Made by a program: the position numbers and the translations under genes
NCBI GenBank assembly: GCA_946902985.2
Contig: OX336392.1
Location: forward strand, 21,178,716-21,242,715
DNA from: Meconema thalassinum
Taxonomy: Eukaryota > Arthropoda > Insecta > Orthoptera > Tettigoniidae
Reading direction: 5' to 3'
Length of the DNA stretch: 64,000 nucleotides
In this document: piece after piece, positions 30,481 to 41,051 of the stretch
How positions within the stretch are numbered: the stretch's first letter is position 1
Layout of the letters: each line of letters opens with the position of its first letter
The notes under the pieces: generated by a model
The model's input: only the letters and a program-made list of their open reading frames with translations
Databases searched by the model: none
What the model was told of the DNA's origin: nothing

Positions 30481-32099
30481 TAGAGACGGGAATTTGCCTA
30501 TTTGCCTATTTTATTCCTGTGCTTAGAAACGTAGGCTTTCGAGATATAAATCCGTTTTAGGTTCTTTTAGGCTAGATTTCGTTGGTTTTATTGTACCTAT
30601 AAATGCCTTTTTCAATGGTTTGTGCCTTTTTGGAGTATAATTGCCTATTTGATGCCTTTTGACTGTATTTTAAAGTGCATTATATTGCATCTGGTGTGCT
30701 CGACAGAATTATATTCTCATTTCTCAATATGTGTTTACCCCACGAACAAGAATGGGAATTCTCGGAAGTCACCAGAAATAGCGCCTGGTATCTCGATATT
30801 AAGCCTCCAAACTTAACAACCCTTCGTTTTGTATTTCGCTTTTCTTTATATTGAAAATTTACCCGTTAGTATGTGTGTGAATTAATATCATAAACTTTAT
30901 GCTGATTGAATAACAAAATAACTAACTTAATGCCATGTTTTCGCGTTTTTTCAATCTCGATATTAAGCCTCCAAAGTTAAAAACCCTTCGTTTCAGGTAT
31001 CGTCCCCTTCAAAAGCCGCGTTAGGTTGGCGCTGCAACCTAACTGTGAATTAATATACAGTATATCCTGCACGCGCCTGAGTGTTGAATGGGCAGGCAGT
31101 TAAAAGCAGCCAGGAGGGATGCGATCCAGCTGGCAGTTAAAATCTCGCGGCGATCACAGTGGGTTGGTGCTGTAACCTATCTTGTGTTGAATGGACAGGC
31201 AGTTTAAAGCAGCTTGGAGGGATGCGATCTAACTGGCAGTGGGTGTAGCATTGCCTCTTACCGAGATAGATGGAAACTTGGTGGTCCCGTCTTGAGCTAC
31301 TGTTGCCATGCAGCCAGGAGGGATGCGATCCAGCTGGCAGTGAAAATGCCGCGGCGATCACAGTGCGTTGGTGCTGTAACCTATCTTGTGTTGAATGGAC
31401 AGGCAGGTTAAAGCAGGCAGGAGGGATGCGGTCCAGCTGGGAGTGAAAATGCAGCGGCGATCAGTGCGTTGGTGCTGTAACTTATCTTGTGTTGAATGAA
31501 CAGGCAGTTTAAAGCAGCTTGGAGGGATGCGATCAAGCTGGCAGTGGGTGTAGCATGGCCTCTTACCAAGATAGATGGAAGCTTGGTGGTCCCGTCTCGA
31601 GCTACTGTTGCTATGGAGATGGCCGGCCTTGCTATTACTTCTTCAGTTTATTTTCTGCCTTTATTAGCCTTTGCTTGAGTGCAAAAATGCCGAAACCAGA
31701 AGAATGAGAAAGACTATCGAAAATTCATGTAGCCAGCCGTTCCTTCTGGGTCCTAAGCTATGTGTATGCAAAATTTGGTTGAGATTGGTGGAACGATGTA
31801 GATTTGTATACGGAACAAATCCACCCAGCCACTCACCCACATACATACATACATATATACATACATACAGACTTTCACTTTTATATATAAGATAAGTATG
31901 TTATTAAATTATAAGTTGCTTATTGTTAATTCTTTTTATAGTAATTAAATATTTTATTAAATTACAAGGAATTTTTTCATGCCTATTTAGTTGCCTATTT
32001 TACACGTTAGTGCCTATTTACATGCCTATTTTGGCTATTTTAAGAGCCTATATGCCTGCCTATTTTAACTGTTTTTAGTGCCTATAATTCTCGTCTCTA
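30481..32099. mobile_element. hAT-type non-autonomous element with 8-bp target duplication
   Basis: Ends TAGAGACGGGAATT and AATTCTCGTCTCTA (13 of 14 paired) are flanked by GTCATAAC at 30473-30480 and 32100-32107. An 8-bp duplication and TAG-type termini fit hAT. Both subterminal regions are crowded with TGCCTATTT/TGCCTTTTT motifs, possible transposase binding sites. The core holds a minisatellite (about 31075-31620) and an ATAC run. No transposase gene. Confidence 0.85.
31075..31620. repeat. Composite minisatellite inside the hAT-type element
   Basis: GTTGAATG(G/A)(A/G)CAGGCAG recurs near 31082, 31187, 31391 and 31491, and GGAGGGATGCGATC recurs with it. Spacing alternates between about 100 and 205 bp because a second block (ACCGAGATAGATGGAAACTT to GAGCTACTGTTGC) is present in some repeats only. 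Confidence 0.8.
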
Positions 32100-32107
32100 G
32101 TCATAAC

Positions 32108-33735
32108 ACAAGTCAATGCACTTCCAGCCAGTCTTGATGTATCCACCGCGCAGTGACGGCAGCCCCCCACAGCAGAGCTGTATTGCATGTTGCAGGTTTA
32201 CTCACGGAAGGCGGCGAGTACTCCACTGCTCACGGGCGACTTTATGGCAATTTCATCAATGATTAATGAACCAACCTTCTCATTATCGTGAGTCAGTGAC
32301 TTTTCTTCAGCTGTCAACCTAGCTTTTGCAAGAGACGTGGCACCTGTCTCTCCGTTCGTATACCCAATGTACGTTTTCAGTGTTCGTGGATGAGGAAGTT
32401 GTAAAATATTTATATCTCTCAGTAAGCGGTAAGCCGACGGTGATTTATTAGAGAGCATTACACATATTTTTATTGTTGTTTCATTGTATTTAAACTTTCG
32501 TTTCGTGAAAGCTCGAATTTGTTCAAGTAAGAAATTAGCCTTCAAGTCCCCACGATCCGCTTCACTCTTGAGCTTCGATATTTGAACATCGAGTTTGTCC
32601 TGAGGTTGCACTGAATGTAATTTTTGTTTCAATGAAATTATCTTCTGATTCAATGACTTAATTGTAGTTCTGTATACTGTATTTTTTCTTAGTGCCCTCC
32701 TTAATTTTAATTTTGTTGACTTGCAATGAGTTTGCTTGATTGTAGAACATTGCGTTCCTACACTAACACGTGGTTGATCATGGTTTTCTTCAATTCGTTC
32801 ATCAGAATAGTCTTCCGTAAAATTTAAATTACCTGAATATTTCCTTTTATTGTTGATATGTATGTCTCTATCGACACGTGCTCTTTTGCGCGTATTTCTA
32901 TTTATTTGTGCTTGTTTATGTTCGGGGTAGTCCTCAAAAACCGTCGGAAATGCGTTCGGTAAAAGTGTTCTCTTTGTAGTACTTATACTAAAATCAGAAT
33001 CCTTGAAATGCTTGCTAGCGGCTTCGGTGGCGTAGTCGGTAGCATGCTGAGCTTCTATGCCCAAGATAGCGGGTTCAAACCCGGCCGAAGCCGTCGGATT
33101 TTTTAAGAGCGTTAAAATCCCTCAGTATGCCTTCCTTCGGAGGGGAAGTAAAGCCGGCGGTCCCATGTCATAGATTTATGGCATGTTAAAGAACCTTCCA
33201 CTAATTGCACCTGTGTGAAGCTAAATTGGATAGGTTATTGTAAACAACGCTCTTAGGTTTCTAAGTTCGTTGCCAAGAGCCGACTGCGGTGGCGTCTAGC
33301 AGCTGAGTTGTGAACTTAGCCTAGTAGTCGTTGACGGTGGCGCTTGGCGGCAAAAGTAGGAACTATTTGAAAAATTCTAAGTTGCAGTACTTAAATTAAA
33401 ATAACAGATAACACACACTAATACAGTCATCACAATTAACACCGGTTATCAGACAGATTCTACACACACCCAAAGTACACGGGGCTACATGACCGCGTTG
33501 TCGCAGCCCCTAAACTTAAGAACCAACCAACCAACCGAAATGCTTGCTACAAATTGTAGAAGACCGTTTTGGTGTCCACAAAGACCCTAGCTTTACCCCC
33601 TCACGTGAAACAGCTAGAAGCCATTGTTTCAGTGTCATTGTTCAATGGAAATTTATGAAACGAAAGTCCATTGCCTTTAACTTGACGAGATTTACAATAC
33701 GGCACGCTACAGTACACGATTTTCGACGAACACAA
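32108..33735 (-). pseudogene. P-element/THAP-like transposase N-terminal part, cut by a SINE
   Basis: On the minus strand from about 33720: a THAP zinc-finger region with YCSVPYC, SFHKFP, QWLLAVSREG, LWTPKR and CSKHF (C2CH pattern). One frameshift lies before QWLL, and SINE A inserted within the CSKHF codons. The ORF continues 33000-32198 through a basic region, a Leu/Lys/Gln-rich coiled-coil-like stretch, LPHPRTLKTYIGY (helix-turn-helix block) and SLIIDEIAIKS, which resembles the first acidic block of P-element transposases. Near 32205 a GTGAGTAA sequence could be a splice donor. The ATG-started reading from 33064 begins in SINE sequence, so that start is artificial. Dead because of the frameshift and insertion. 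Confidence 0.7.
33018..33536 (+). mobile_element. SINE A, variant A2, with 13-bp target duplication
   Basis: Complete: head GGCTTCGG to CCGAAGCC, body, 3' hairpin (GGGGCTACATGACCGCG with CGCAGCCCC) and AACC tail. Flanked by GAAATGCTTGCTA at 33005-33017 and 33537-33549. Inserted in the THAP-like ORF. Confidence 0.93.
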
Positions 33736-33739
33736 TAAT

Positions 33740-34628
33740 AACACTAATATTTACACATAAGTTACTCTATTAAGATCATTCAGTGATTTATATTCAAGTA
33801 TTTATCACACATAAATGTCACATTTACGCTGGTTCACTGGATTAAAACTTGCTTTTCACTACGTCTTGTTCATAAAATCCACTTAGCACCCAACTCAATA
33901 TCAGTCAAACAGCCGTCTACTGCTCTAAACGAAAGCACAACTGTAATACGACACGCTTCGCCAGTCAATTTTAAACTCACCTTAGCTTTCTCACTCATTA
34001 GGACACCTCATTTAACGCCAAATACAAACACACTAATCACATTGTACGTACCGGTAATGCAAACGGTACGATTAAGGGCGCCAGACAGCGAACCTAGCGG
34101 AAAAATGCGGAACAAGTTCGAACCATCGCTCGCAATGTTGTCTGGCGCCTCATTTCCAGGCCTTGTATATAACGTAGGCCACGCTCAGTATACGACACCT
34201 ACACCATCGCCCTTATACTATTGGCATGATGATAACTGTTTTAAGAGGCCTAAGAAATATTTTTGCACTAACAACTCCCCGTGACTGCAATTTATAAGCA
34301 GCTCGCAATTCTGCACCAGAACACTGGTAGGGGCGACGTGATGCAGCAACAATAGACTTAGGTATTATTGAACCTGTCCGGGAGCGCTTGTTCTTCCGAC
34401 GTACTGAACGAAAATCAATCTTTAAGTTTACCTGAGAGGTGTAGCCTAATGCTACATAGCCTAAACTATTCCTCTTGAATATGGCTATCATATACAAAAA
34501 GAATGTTTCGAAACCGACTGGTAGTTCCAGAGATTAGCGCGTTTAAACCCACAAACAAACAAACATTTTATTAGTATAGAATTATAGATTATATTCGAAA
34601 GAAGCAGATTGTTTAATCTATTTTTCAG
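33740..34628. other. No gene; end of a repeat next to a splice acceptor
   Basis: Unassigned. Near 34540-34580, ACCCACAAACAAACAAAC, then ATTTTATTAGTATAG looks like a retroelement 3' end. TTTAATCTATTTTTCAG at 34612-34628 is a good 3' splice-site sequence for the exon that follows. Confidence 0.4.
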
Positions 34629-34928
34629 ATGCTTGGCGTGGTCCTCGTCGCAGCGCCGGGAGATGCTGTAGTGGGCTTGATCAGAACCCTGGTTCGCGAC
34701 AACCTGGCGGGTAAGGCTATCAACTTCCAGCCACAACAGTGGAAGTTTGATCCTTACGTGGCAGAGCGCATGAGACCTGAGTACGAGACTCGAAACGGTA
34801 TTCGAGGAGAGAAACTCATCGAGCGGCTCGGATTGGGAGAGGATGGGTACACAGAGCAGCGTCGCGAGTTTCAGAGACAGCGAGACTTTGGAATCTACGT
34901 CAGCAGGCAGCCACGCTTCGGTCCTTGA
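34629..34928 (+). CDS. Candidate terminal exon of an unidentified host gene
   Basis: An open frame of 99 codons directly after a polypyrimidine-AG acceptor, ending in TGA. Base composition is balanced and unlike the AT-rich surroundings. The peptide is rich in charged residues: an amphipathic start (DAVVGLIRTLVRDNLAGKAI), then FQPQQWKFDPYVAERMRPEY, GEKLIERLGLGEDGY and RREFQRQRDFGIYV. No transmembrane segment or signal is obvious. The ATG at the exon start need not be the true start, and the phase of the splice is not known; I chose this frame because it is the only one open throughout. I do not recognise the family. It is the best host-gene candidate in the window. Confidence 0.5.
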   Translation: MLGVVLVAAPGDAVVGLIRTLVRDNLAGKAINFQPQQWKFDPYVAERMRPEYETRNGIRGEKLIERLGLGEDGYTEQRREFQRQRDFGIYVSRQPRFGP

Positions 34929-35073
34929 TGGAAGAACTGTTACTTTTTGTGGAACTAAACACTGTTCACTTTAGCTGTTCAGTCGGTAAACACGAATTTA
35001 CCCAAAGACTGGGCGGGATACAATGTATTTAGGCCTAATATATTTATGGAAAAAATACATGTATTAGTTATGA

Positions 35074-35857
35074 TTAGAGCCCTGCGTGGATAAATAAAGC
35101 ATTATCCGCATGCGCACGACTTTTAGGAAGTTTATTATCCGGATATACCGACATTACAAAAATATTTTAATCAGATAAATAATAAAGAATTAAAGCAACG
35201 CATTTGAGGAGATAGTCGATCCCCTAGGAATTGTATGTCATGTTTAAAAAGCATGTTTTACAGCCAAAATTGCTACCCATTTAGTTTGGAGTGTTAATTA
35301 TGCTTAATGACAAAATATGAATGAGATTAGCTTAACGGAAAAATATGATATGTCATAACATCCGGGTCCTAGTAATTATATTCACCAAGTTCGGATTGTA
35401 TTCTAAATAAAAGATACAGTCAGTCTGAGAGACTAGACTTTATATCATTTCAAATGACGCATGCTACAAATGCTACACATGTTAGAAAGGCTCAGGAGGG
35501 ATTCTCGCTTCGCTCGAAGCCCCAGGACTCTTTCAACAGACTCCATTACCCATTAACTTAGGCTTCCCGCGCAGGGAACGGAGAGCGGGAGGGGCACTCT
35601 GCTGCATGACGTCACGCACTCGTCGTCTCCGTATCGCATAACGCCAGACCGCAGGAGTAAACTCAGACTCAGTGCATATGCACTGAACAACATGATGACG
35701 TCACTTCCGTCTCCGTAGCGCATAACGGTAGACCAAAGCATAACGATGAAGTCGACAAGATCATTTGAAATGATAAAACTATCCGCTATCCGCACTGCCA
35801 TGCTAACTACTGTATATCCACATGGCGAAATATTTTGCGGATATCCGGGCAGGGCTT
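35074..35857. mobile_element. TIR element with TAGTTATGA duplication
   Basis: Ends AGAGCCCTGCGTGGATA and, complementary, AAGCCCTGCCCGGATA. Flanked by TAGTTATGA at 35065-35073 and 35858-35866, a hAT-sized duplication. It contains the second copy of repeat X (35411-35781). No transposase. Confidence 0.65.
35411..35781. repeat. Dispersed inverted-repeat element X, copy 2
   Basis: Shares both ends with 26928-27231. The inverted core is TATCATTTCAAATGA with TCATTTGAAATGATA. The middle differs between the copies. Confidence 0.7.
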
Positions 35858-35900
35858 TAGTTATGAGCACTCTTATAATGGGGTAATTAAAAATAGTGAT

Positions 35901-36397
35901 TGCGGCTTCGGTGGCGTAGTTGGTAGCTTCTATACCCAAGATCACGGGGTCAAACCCGGCCGCCGAGGTCGTCGGATTTTTTAAGAGCGTTAAAAATCTC
36001 TCAGTATGCCTTCCTTCGGAGGAGAAGTAAAGCCGGCGGGCCCATGTCATAGATTTATGGCATGCAAAAGAACATTCCACTAACTATATCTGTGTGAAGC
36101 TAAAATGTGTAGGTTAGACTTGATTAGTGCTCTAAGTTCTAACGTTCGTCGCCAGGTGCTGGTTGCGATGGCATCTAGTGGCCAAGTTCGCGGCTAGGTG
36201 TCGTGGATGGTTGCATTTGGTGGCAAAGGTGGGAAGAACTTGAAAATTGATCGTCAGCAATCCCTACCTGAATTACAGATACACACACGAATACAGTCAT
36301 CACAGTTAACACTATCTGACAGATTCTACACACACCCAAAGTACACGGGACAACATGACCGCGTTGTCGCAGCCCCTAAACTGAGGAACCAACCAAT
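35901..36397 (+). mobile_element. SINE A, variant A2
   Basis: The head is missing several bases after GTTGGTAGC. The full body, 3' hairpin and AACC tail are present. Imperfect flanking duplication around TAGTGAT (35894-35900 and about 36404-36410). Confidence 0.85.
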
Positions 36398-36644
36398 CTA
36401 ATTAGTGATCATAACTAATACATGTAATCCTTTTCAGGAGTGTTATTTACTTATTTTTCATATATTCTATATATTGTGCCCCGCCCAGTCATTGGGCAAA
36501 TTCGTGTTACCGACTGAAGAGTTAAAACTGACTGTTTGTGTTGGCAACACTGAAAAAATAGCTTCAAAACTCCGGAACGAGGTAATTTTATATAGCTTCT
36601 CCTTGAGACTGGCGAGGGAAGAATCAGGTGAGACGGGTCGAAAC

Positions 36645-37819
36645 CTATCTTGAAACTTTGTGGACGCAATCGTTGTACAGTGAGATTCTTTTGCGGTACC
36701 GGGGCCAGCGGCTACCTACCAGGCGCACGCACGCCTTCCGCCAGCCAGGGTCGCAGATTGGGTGGAGGCGAGCTAACCAGTGTCACTAAACATTCACCAA
36801 CGAGGGTGTGAAGTGTCAGCACACAGAAAAGAAGGTAACATAAACAACAGCTTCCTGCAAGATTTAAATAAAGAAGCACAGATGCTTTCTTATTTTTATT
36901 TCTTGGGAATCCGGATGACCTGACGTCACCAGTTAAAGGTTAGAACTTACCTTTTCACAGAAGATAATGAAAATGTTCTCCTTCAGCTGACAGACAGTAA
37001 CTTTGGAAGTTACATCGTTACATTAAGTAGCTACTGCTGTACCACTCTGCGTGTTTACTGTAATTTATCAAAGTGCAAACCCAAGCCCGTTCGATGTTTA
37101 ATTGTGGGGTAATTTAAAACACAAAGTGTACATATCAATTACCCTCACTCCAGTGGAGCTGGAGAACAATATACGGCAGCAGATATCCCTCACAACAGAA
37201 GGGAATTACAACGTGTAAACGCTAATTTATTTACACGGTACAACGCCTGTCTGTCAGCGGAAGGAGAACACTCTCAGCATCTCCTGTGGATAGGTAAGTT
37301 CTTTAATCATGATTTGCTGGTGAATTTACCATTAATTAATGAACTTTGTTACGGTATCCACCTGCGCGCAATCCGCGGTGCGAACTCGGTTGGCTGGTGG
37401 AAGGCGCGCGCGCCCGGCAGCCAGCCGCCGACCCCGCTCCGGCTAAAGTATCACCCTGTACTAAGAGGGCAACGTGCGGAAAATCAGCCGCCAGCTTGAA
37501 CTGCAAGGCTCCGAATTCATGTGGTGAATCTCTCATATAAATCAATGGGAAGTACCGAGTACCGTACATAGTGGAACAGACAGCCCTGACGGCTCGGGCA
37601 CTCAAGGCCGGTGGGAAACAGCCGCACGCTCCATTCTGCATATACGCTGCGCCACACGACTACTCCGAGTGCCAGGGATGTCCAGCTACGCCAGCCGTCA
37701 TGCCTGCTTACCAGGATGTCAGGTACGATTTCGGAGCCTTGCAGTTCAATCTGGCGGCTGATTTTCCACACGTTGCCCTTTTATATTACAACGATTGCAT
37801 CCACAAAGTTTCAAGATAG
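36645..37819. mobile_element. Foldback-type element, 33-bp termini plus inner palindrome
   Basis: CTATCTTGAAACTTTGTGGA at 36645-36677 is inverted at 37787-37819 with one or two mismatches. Inside, 37465-37517 (GGGCAACGTGCGGAAAATCA on) is inverted at 37727-37779. ORFs in the inner palindrome mirror each other. No transposase. Confidence 0.65.
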
Positions 37820-38689
37820 TTTTCCACCTGTCTTACCTGATACTCCCCTTGTGAGAATCTTATTCTGAAAATACCTTGAAAACCCAAAGCAACATAGGTT
37901 GAATGTTGAAGAAACTCGGGTGTTTCATGTAGATGTATGGATGCTGGAGCTCAAAAATCATGAGTGTTATACAATAGCAATGTTATTTTATTCTTCGATT
38001 TATCCAAATTATCGAAGGAAGGTGCTAAGGAACATAGGACACAGCCTTTATGGAAGACAATTATTTGTTTTTCTAGAAGATGGACACCACACCACATGAA
38101 GGGAAGATATAGTTATCGGAAACATCAAGTTTTAATTGTATAAATTCCTAGTTGAGTGGTTAGTCTTATAAATTTATTAGTTAATAAGACTAGTTGAACG
38201 CTTAATTTGTAATTTTACCTGTAAATAAGAGAAAGTGAACGCTTGTCTCAAGTGATATGTACGAAGGAGTAGAAGTCATTATAAAAAATAAAAAGAAAGG
38301 AACGTAGCTTGTGTGCAACTTTCATCTTGGCTATATTAATTTGCAATGATGTTACTAAATAATAGCAAGAGTTCTCTGTTATAGAGATGACCTCGCCGTT
38401 CCTCCCCTTAAAGCAACAATAACTAACTCTCTGTTCTGCATGCACAACGTTTCCAACTGTAGGATCTAATTTATTTTGCGAAAACATTAACCAGCATGGG
38501 AAATGTTAAGACAAATGTTATCCGAATTGACCTCGAGTATTTGAACGTGATATGTAAGTTCCTGTTTATTATTGTCTAGAATGTTTCAACACGCACAAAT
38601 CTGCACAAAATATAAAAATTATAAACTAATTGTAAAATAAGTGGGTAATATTTTAATATAAATATTATATATGAATTGCAGCCAATGGC
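37820..38689. other. No gene; repeat Y copy 2 at 37945-38063
   Basis: AT-rich. Repeat Y (matching 27585-27695) occupies 37945-38063. Nothing else supported. Confidence 0.5.
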
Positions 38690-38976
38690 CATAACAGGCT
38701 ACTAGATGCCACTGTCACTGACATCTAGCGGTGACCGTTGGAACTTGATAGAGCCAAATATAACCTCCAAATTTGAATACGCACAACCAATTGTAGTGGT
38801 AGGTTCTTTTACATGACATACATCTATGACATGGACCCGTCGGCTTTACTTCCCCTTCGAAGGAAGGCGTACTGAAATATTTTAACGCTCTTAAAAATCC
38901 AACGACTTGGCCGGGATTGAACCCGCGATCTTGGGCATAGCAGTTCAGCATGCTACCAACTTCGCCACCGAAGCAG
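38690..38976 (-). mobile_element. SINE A fragment, minus
   Basis: The head at the high end (CTTCGCCACCGAAGC on the plus strand) and body with CTTCCCCTTCGAAGGAAGG. The low end carries the A1-type CTAGCGGTGA block; no tail. Confidence 0.78.
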
Positions 38977-38989
38977 AACAATATTTTAA

Positions 38990-39198
38990 TATAAGGAATG
39001 TTATAAAAAGTATATTTAAGTTAGATTGAAATTAAATGGATATCCGTACATAAATCTTTAAATCATACTAAAACAATGCAGATGTGTTCTACATAAATAA
39101 GAATAAGAAAGATGAATTAATTAAGATTTAGATTTTTATGTAAGGATATCCAATAATTTCAGTCTAACTTAAATATAATTTTTAGATCATTACTTATA
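38990..39198. mobile_element. 209-bp MITE with about 85-bp inverted repeats, TTAA flanks
   Basis: TATAAGGAATG at the left end and its complement at the right, with similarity extending through TATTTAAGTTAGA and GGATATCC. TTAA lies on both sides (38986-38989 and 39199-39202). A TTAA target is typical of piggyBac, but the flanks are AT-rich, so this is weak. Confidence 0.7.
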
Positions 39199-39204
39199 TT
39201 AAGG

Positions 39205-39954
39205 CAGGGGCGGCTCCTGACTAAAATTTTAGGGTGGGCCAGATGATATTATTGTTTGTTCATTTTATTTTTAACATTGTTTTATATATGCCATTCATTG
39301 TTGCCAATATTCCCATTATCATAATTCCACACAACACAACATTTGAAACAAATATTAATAACTGTACTCACCTGGCTCCTTATTTGTGAATATATTCTCC
39401 TCTCCTGTGCTTGGATGAAGCAAATTTCTCGATCACCTTGGTGTTTGTGTTTCAACAGGCTGGGAACAGTGGCTATTAGCGGTTTACCTGCGCATGGCTT
39501 GGGGTAATCCTATCCCCTTAAGCCGGGTTCAAACAGAAGCAGACAGAAATAGAGATATCTTCTATTTCATTCTAGAGCAATGTTATGGGCCAATTCTCCA
39601 TGCCCTAGAGAAGACACGAAAATCCTTTCGTAGCCCACAATAATTCGCGTGGAAGACAGTGCTATGTCCACTGATTGGTTACCCGACCCATTACCCCATA
39701 TACTTAACATGGAAGGTTCTGTGCAGCGGCCCTCGCTATTACCGTACGAGACTGTCAGGAACTTAAGCTAGGGATGAGTTATGTATACTGAATTCTTTCT
39801 AGGGATCCTAGAAGAGAAAACCACTTTTTTAATTAGATTATCTGTAATTTAAACTAATTTTATAAGACATTAACAAAACAAATTTCGTGCAGTACGGCCT
39901 AACGGCCAAGGGTGGGCAGGGCCCTTTCGGGCCCTTAATGACGCATCGCCCCTG
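39205..39954. mobile_element. 750-bp hAT-type non-autonomous element
   Basis: Starts CAGGGGCGGCTCCTGAC and ends CATCGCCCCTG. Flanked by TATTAAGG and TATTAAGT (39197-39204, 39955-39962), an 8-bp duplication with one mismatch. No transposase. It landed at the very end of the neighbouring MITE. Confidence 0.78.
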
Positions 39955-40048
39955 TATTAAGTTATTACTTATTTTATAATTAGTTGATAAGTTTCATAAT
40001 TTGTGCAGATGAAGACACCAATGCGTGTTGAAACATTCTACACACCTT

Positions 40049-40083
40049 GTTTTTCAATAATAATAATAATAATAATAATAATA
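40049..40083. repeat. AAT/TAA microsatellite at the 5' side of the R4-like LINE
   Basis: About 11 trinucleotide units. A second TAA run (about 40915-40936) is on the 3' side. Confidence 0.9.
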
Positions 40084-40936
40084 CAAAGTGGTCGACTGTT
40101 TGGAGAAACAGAGGGATTTGCAATTGCCATCCAAGATCAAGTCATTGCTACAAAAAATTACAAGAAATACATCATCAAAGATACCAGTGTAATTTCAGAC
40201 AAATGCAGGCGATGCGCCATTCATCTCGAGACCATTGACCATGTCACTGCAGGTTGCCCAAAACTAGCATCAGTTGAATATACAAAGCGGCACAATCAGC
40301 TTGCAGGCATCATTCATCAAGCACTCGCACAGAAATATAAATTAACTGAGGAGTATATCCCTTACTACAAGTATCATCCACCATCCCTCCTCGAAAATGA
40401 ACTGTGTAAAATATACTGGGACACTGGTATTGTGACAGATAAAACAATAGATCACAATCGACCAGACATCATAGTAGTAAATAAGGCTGATGGCACTACA
40501 TTCATAATAGACATAGCAGTCCCCAACGACACCAACATCGAACGTAAACACAATGAAAAAATCTCCAAGTATAGACAGCTTGCAGAAGAAATCAAGAGGA
40601 TATGGAAGATGAACTGCGTCCGGATAGTGCCTGTAATCTTGTCAGTCAACGGCCTCATACCTCACACACTCCACAAGAGTCTGAAAGAATTGGATCTTCC
40701 GCCGACCATCTACAAGAGTATGCAGCATTCGGTCCTATTGTCCACATGCAATATTGTGCGATCCTTCCTTGCTAATGAATGAGTGATAATGAACTCTTAT
40801 ATTTTGTATATACATGATATGTATTATAGTTTGTATTATAGTTTGTATATATTGTTATAAAGCACTTGGTTTAACCCGTGCTTTAGAGTAACCCATGTTT
40901 GTAATGGTGAATTGAATAAATAATAATAATAATAAA
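40084..40936 (+). pseudogene. R4/Dong-like LINE, C-terminal fragment with restriction-like endonuclease
   Basis: Open from the TAA repeat to a stop at about 40782. It carries a zinc-knuckle-like CRRCAIHLETIDHVTAGC (C-x2-C-x7-H-x4-C), then RPDIIVV and FIIDIAVP, and a KYRQLA helix. PD, then D about a dozen residues later, is the restriction-like endonuclease core of R2/R4/NeSL-type LINEs, which cut specific targets. The RT domain is missing (5' truncation). TAA repeats on both sides fit Dong elements, which insert in TAA runs. The first in-frame ATG, at 40003, is outside the element and would encode an isoleucine run from the microsatellite, so it is not a real start. Confidence 0.72.
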
Positions 40937-41051
40937 CTGGTTTAGATACGCAAGGCACTTGTATATCACATTAAAATAAGCGGGAATCTTCAAAACCCAA
41001 AATTGAGTGCTCGATCCTGGATCAGTCTGATGACGTTTAGGGGTGCTTATA

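Larger units (their letters stand above)
34978..36519. repeat. Inverted repeat enclosing younger insertions
   Basis: 34978-35075 (TTCAGTCGGTAAACACGAAT on, GACTGGGCGGG, then ACATGTATTAGTTATGA) is inverted at 36405-36519. Between the arms lie a TIR element (35074-35857) and a SINE A (about 35901-36397). It starts 50 bp after the stop of the candidate exon, so the arm may be that gene's 3' UTR or an element that replaced it. Confidence 0.75.

Noticed and set aside
33018..33095. tRNA genes at the tRNA-like heads (also 19500, 60432, 58919)
   Set aside because: Each is joined to a repeated SINE body and tail, and several have target duplications.
37336..37868. Overlapping 60-100-codon ORFs around 37.5 kb
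   Set aside because: They come from an inverted repeat; both strands give similar peptides.
40003..40083. ATG-started N-terminus with an isoleucine run for the R4-like ORF
   Set aside because: This part is flanking DNA and a TAA microsatellite, not LINE sequence.
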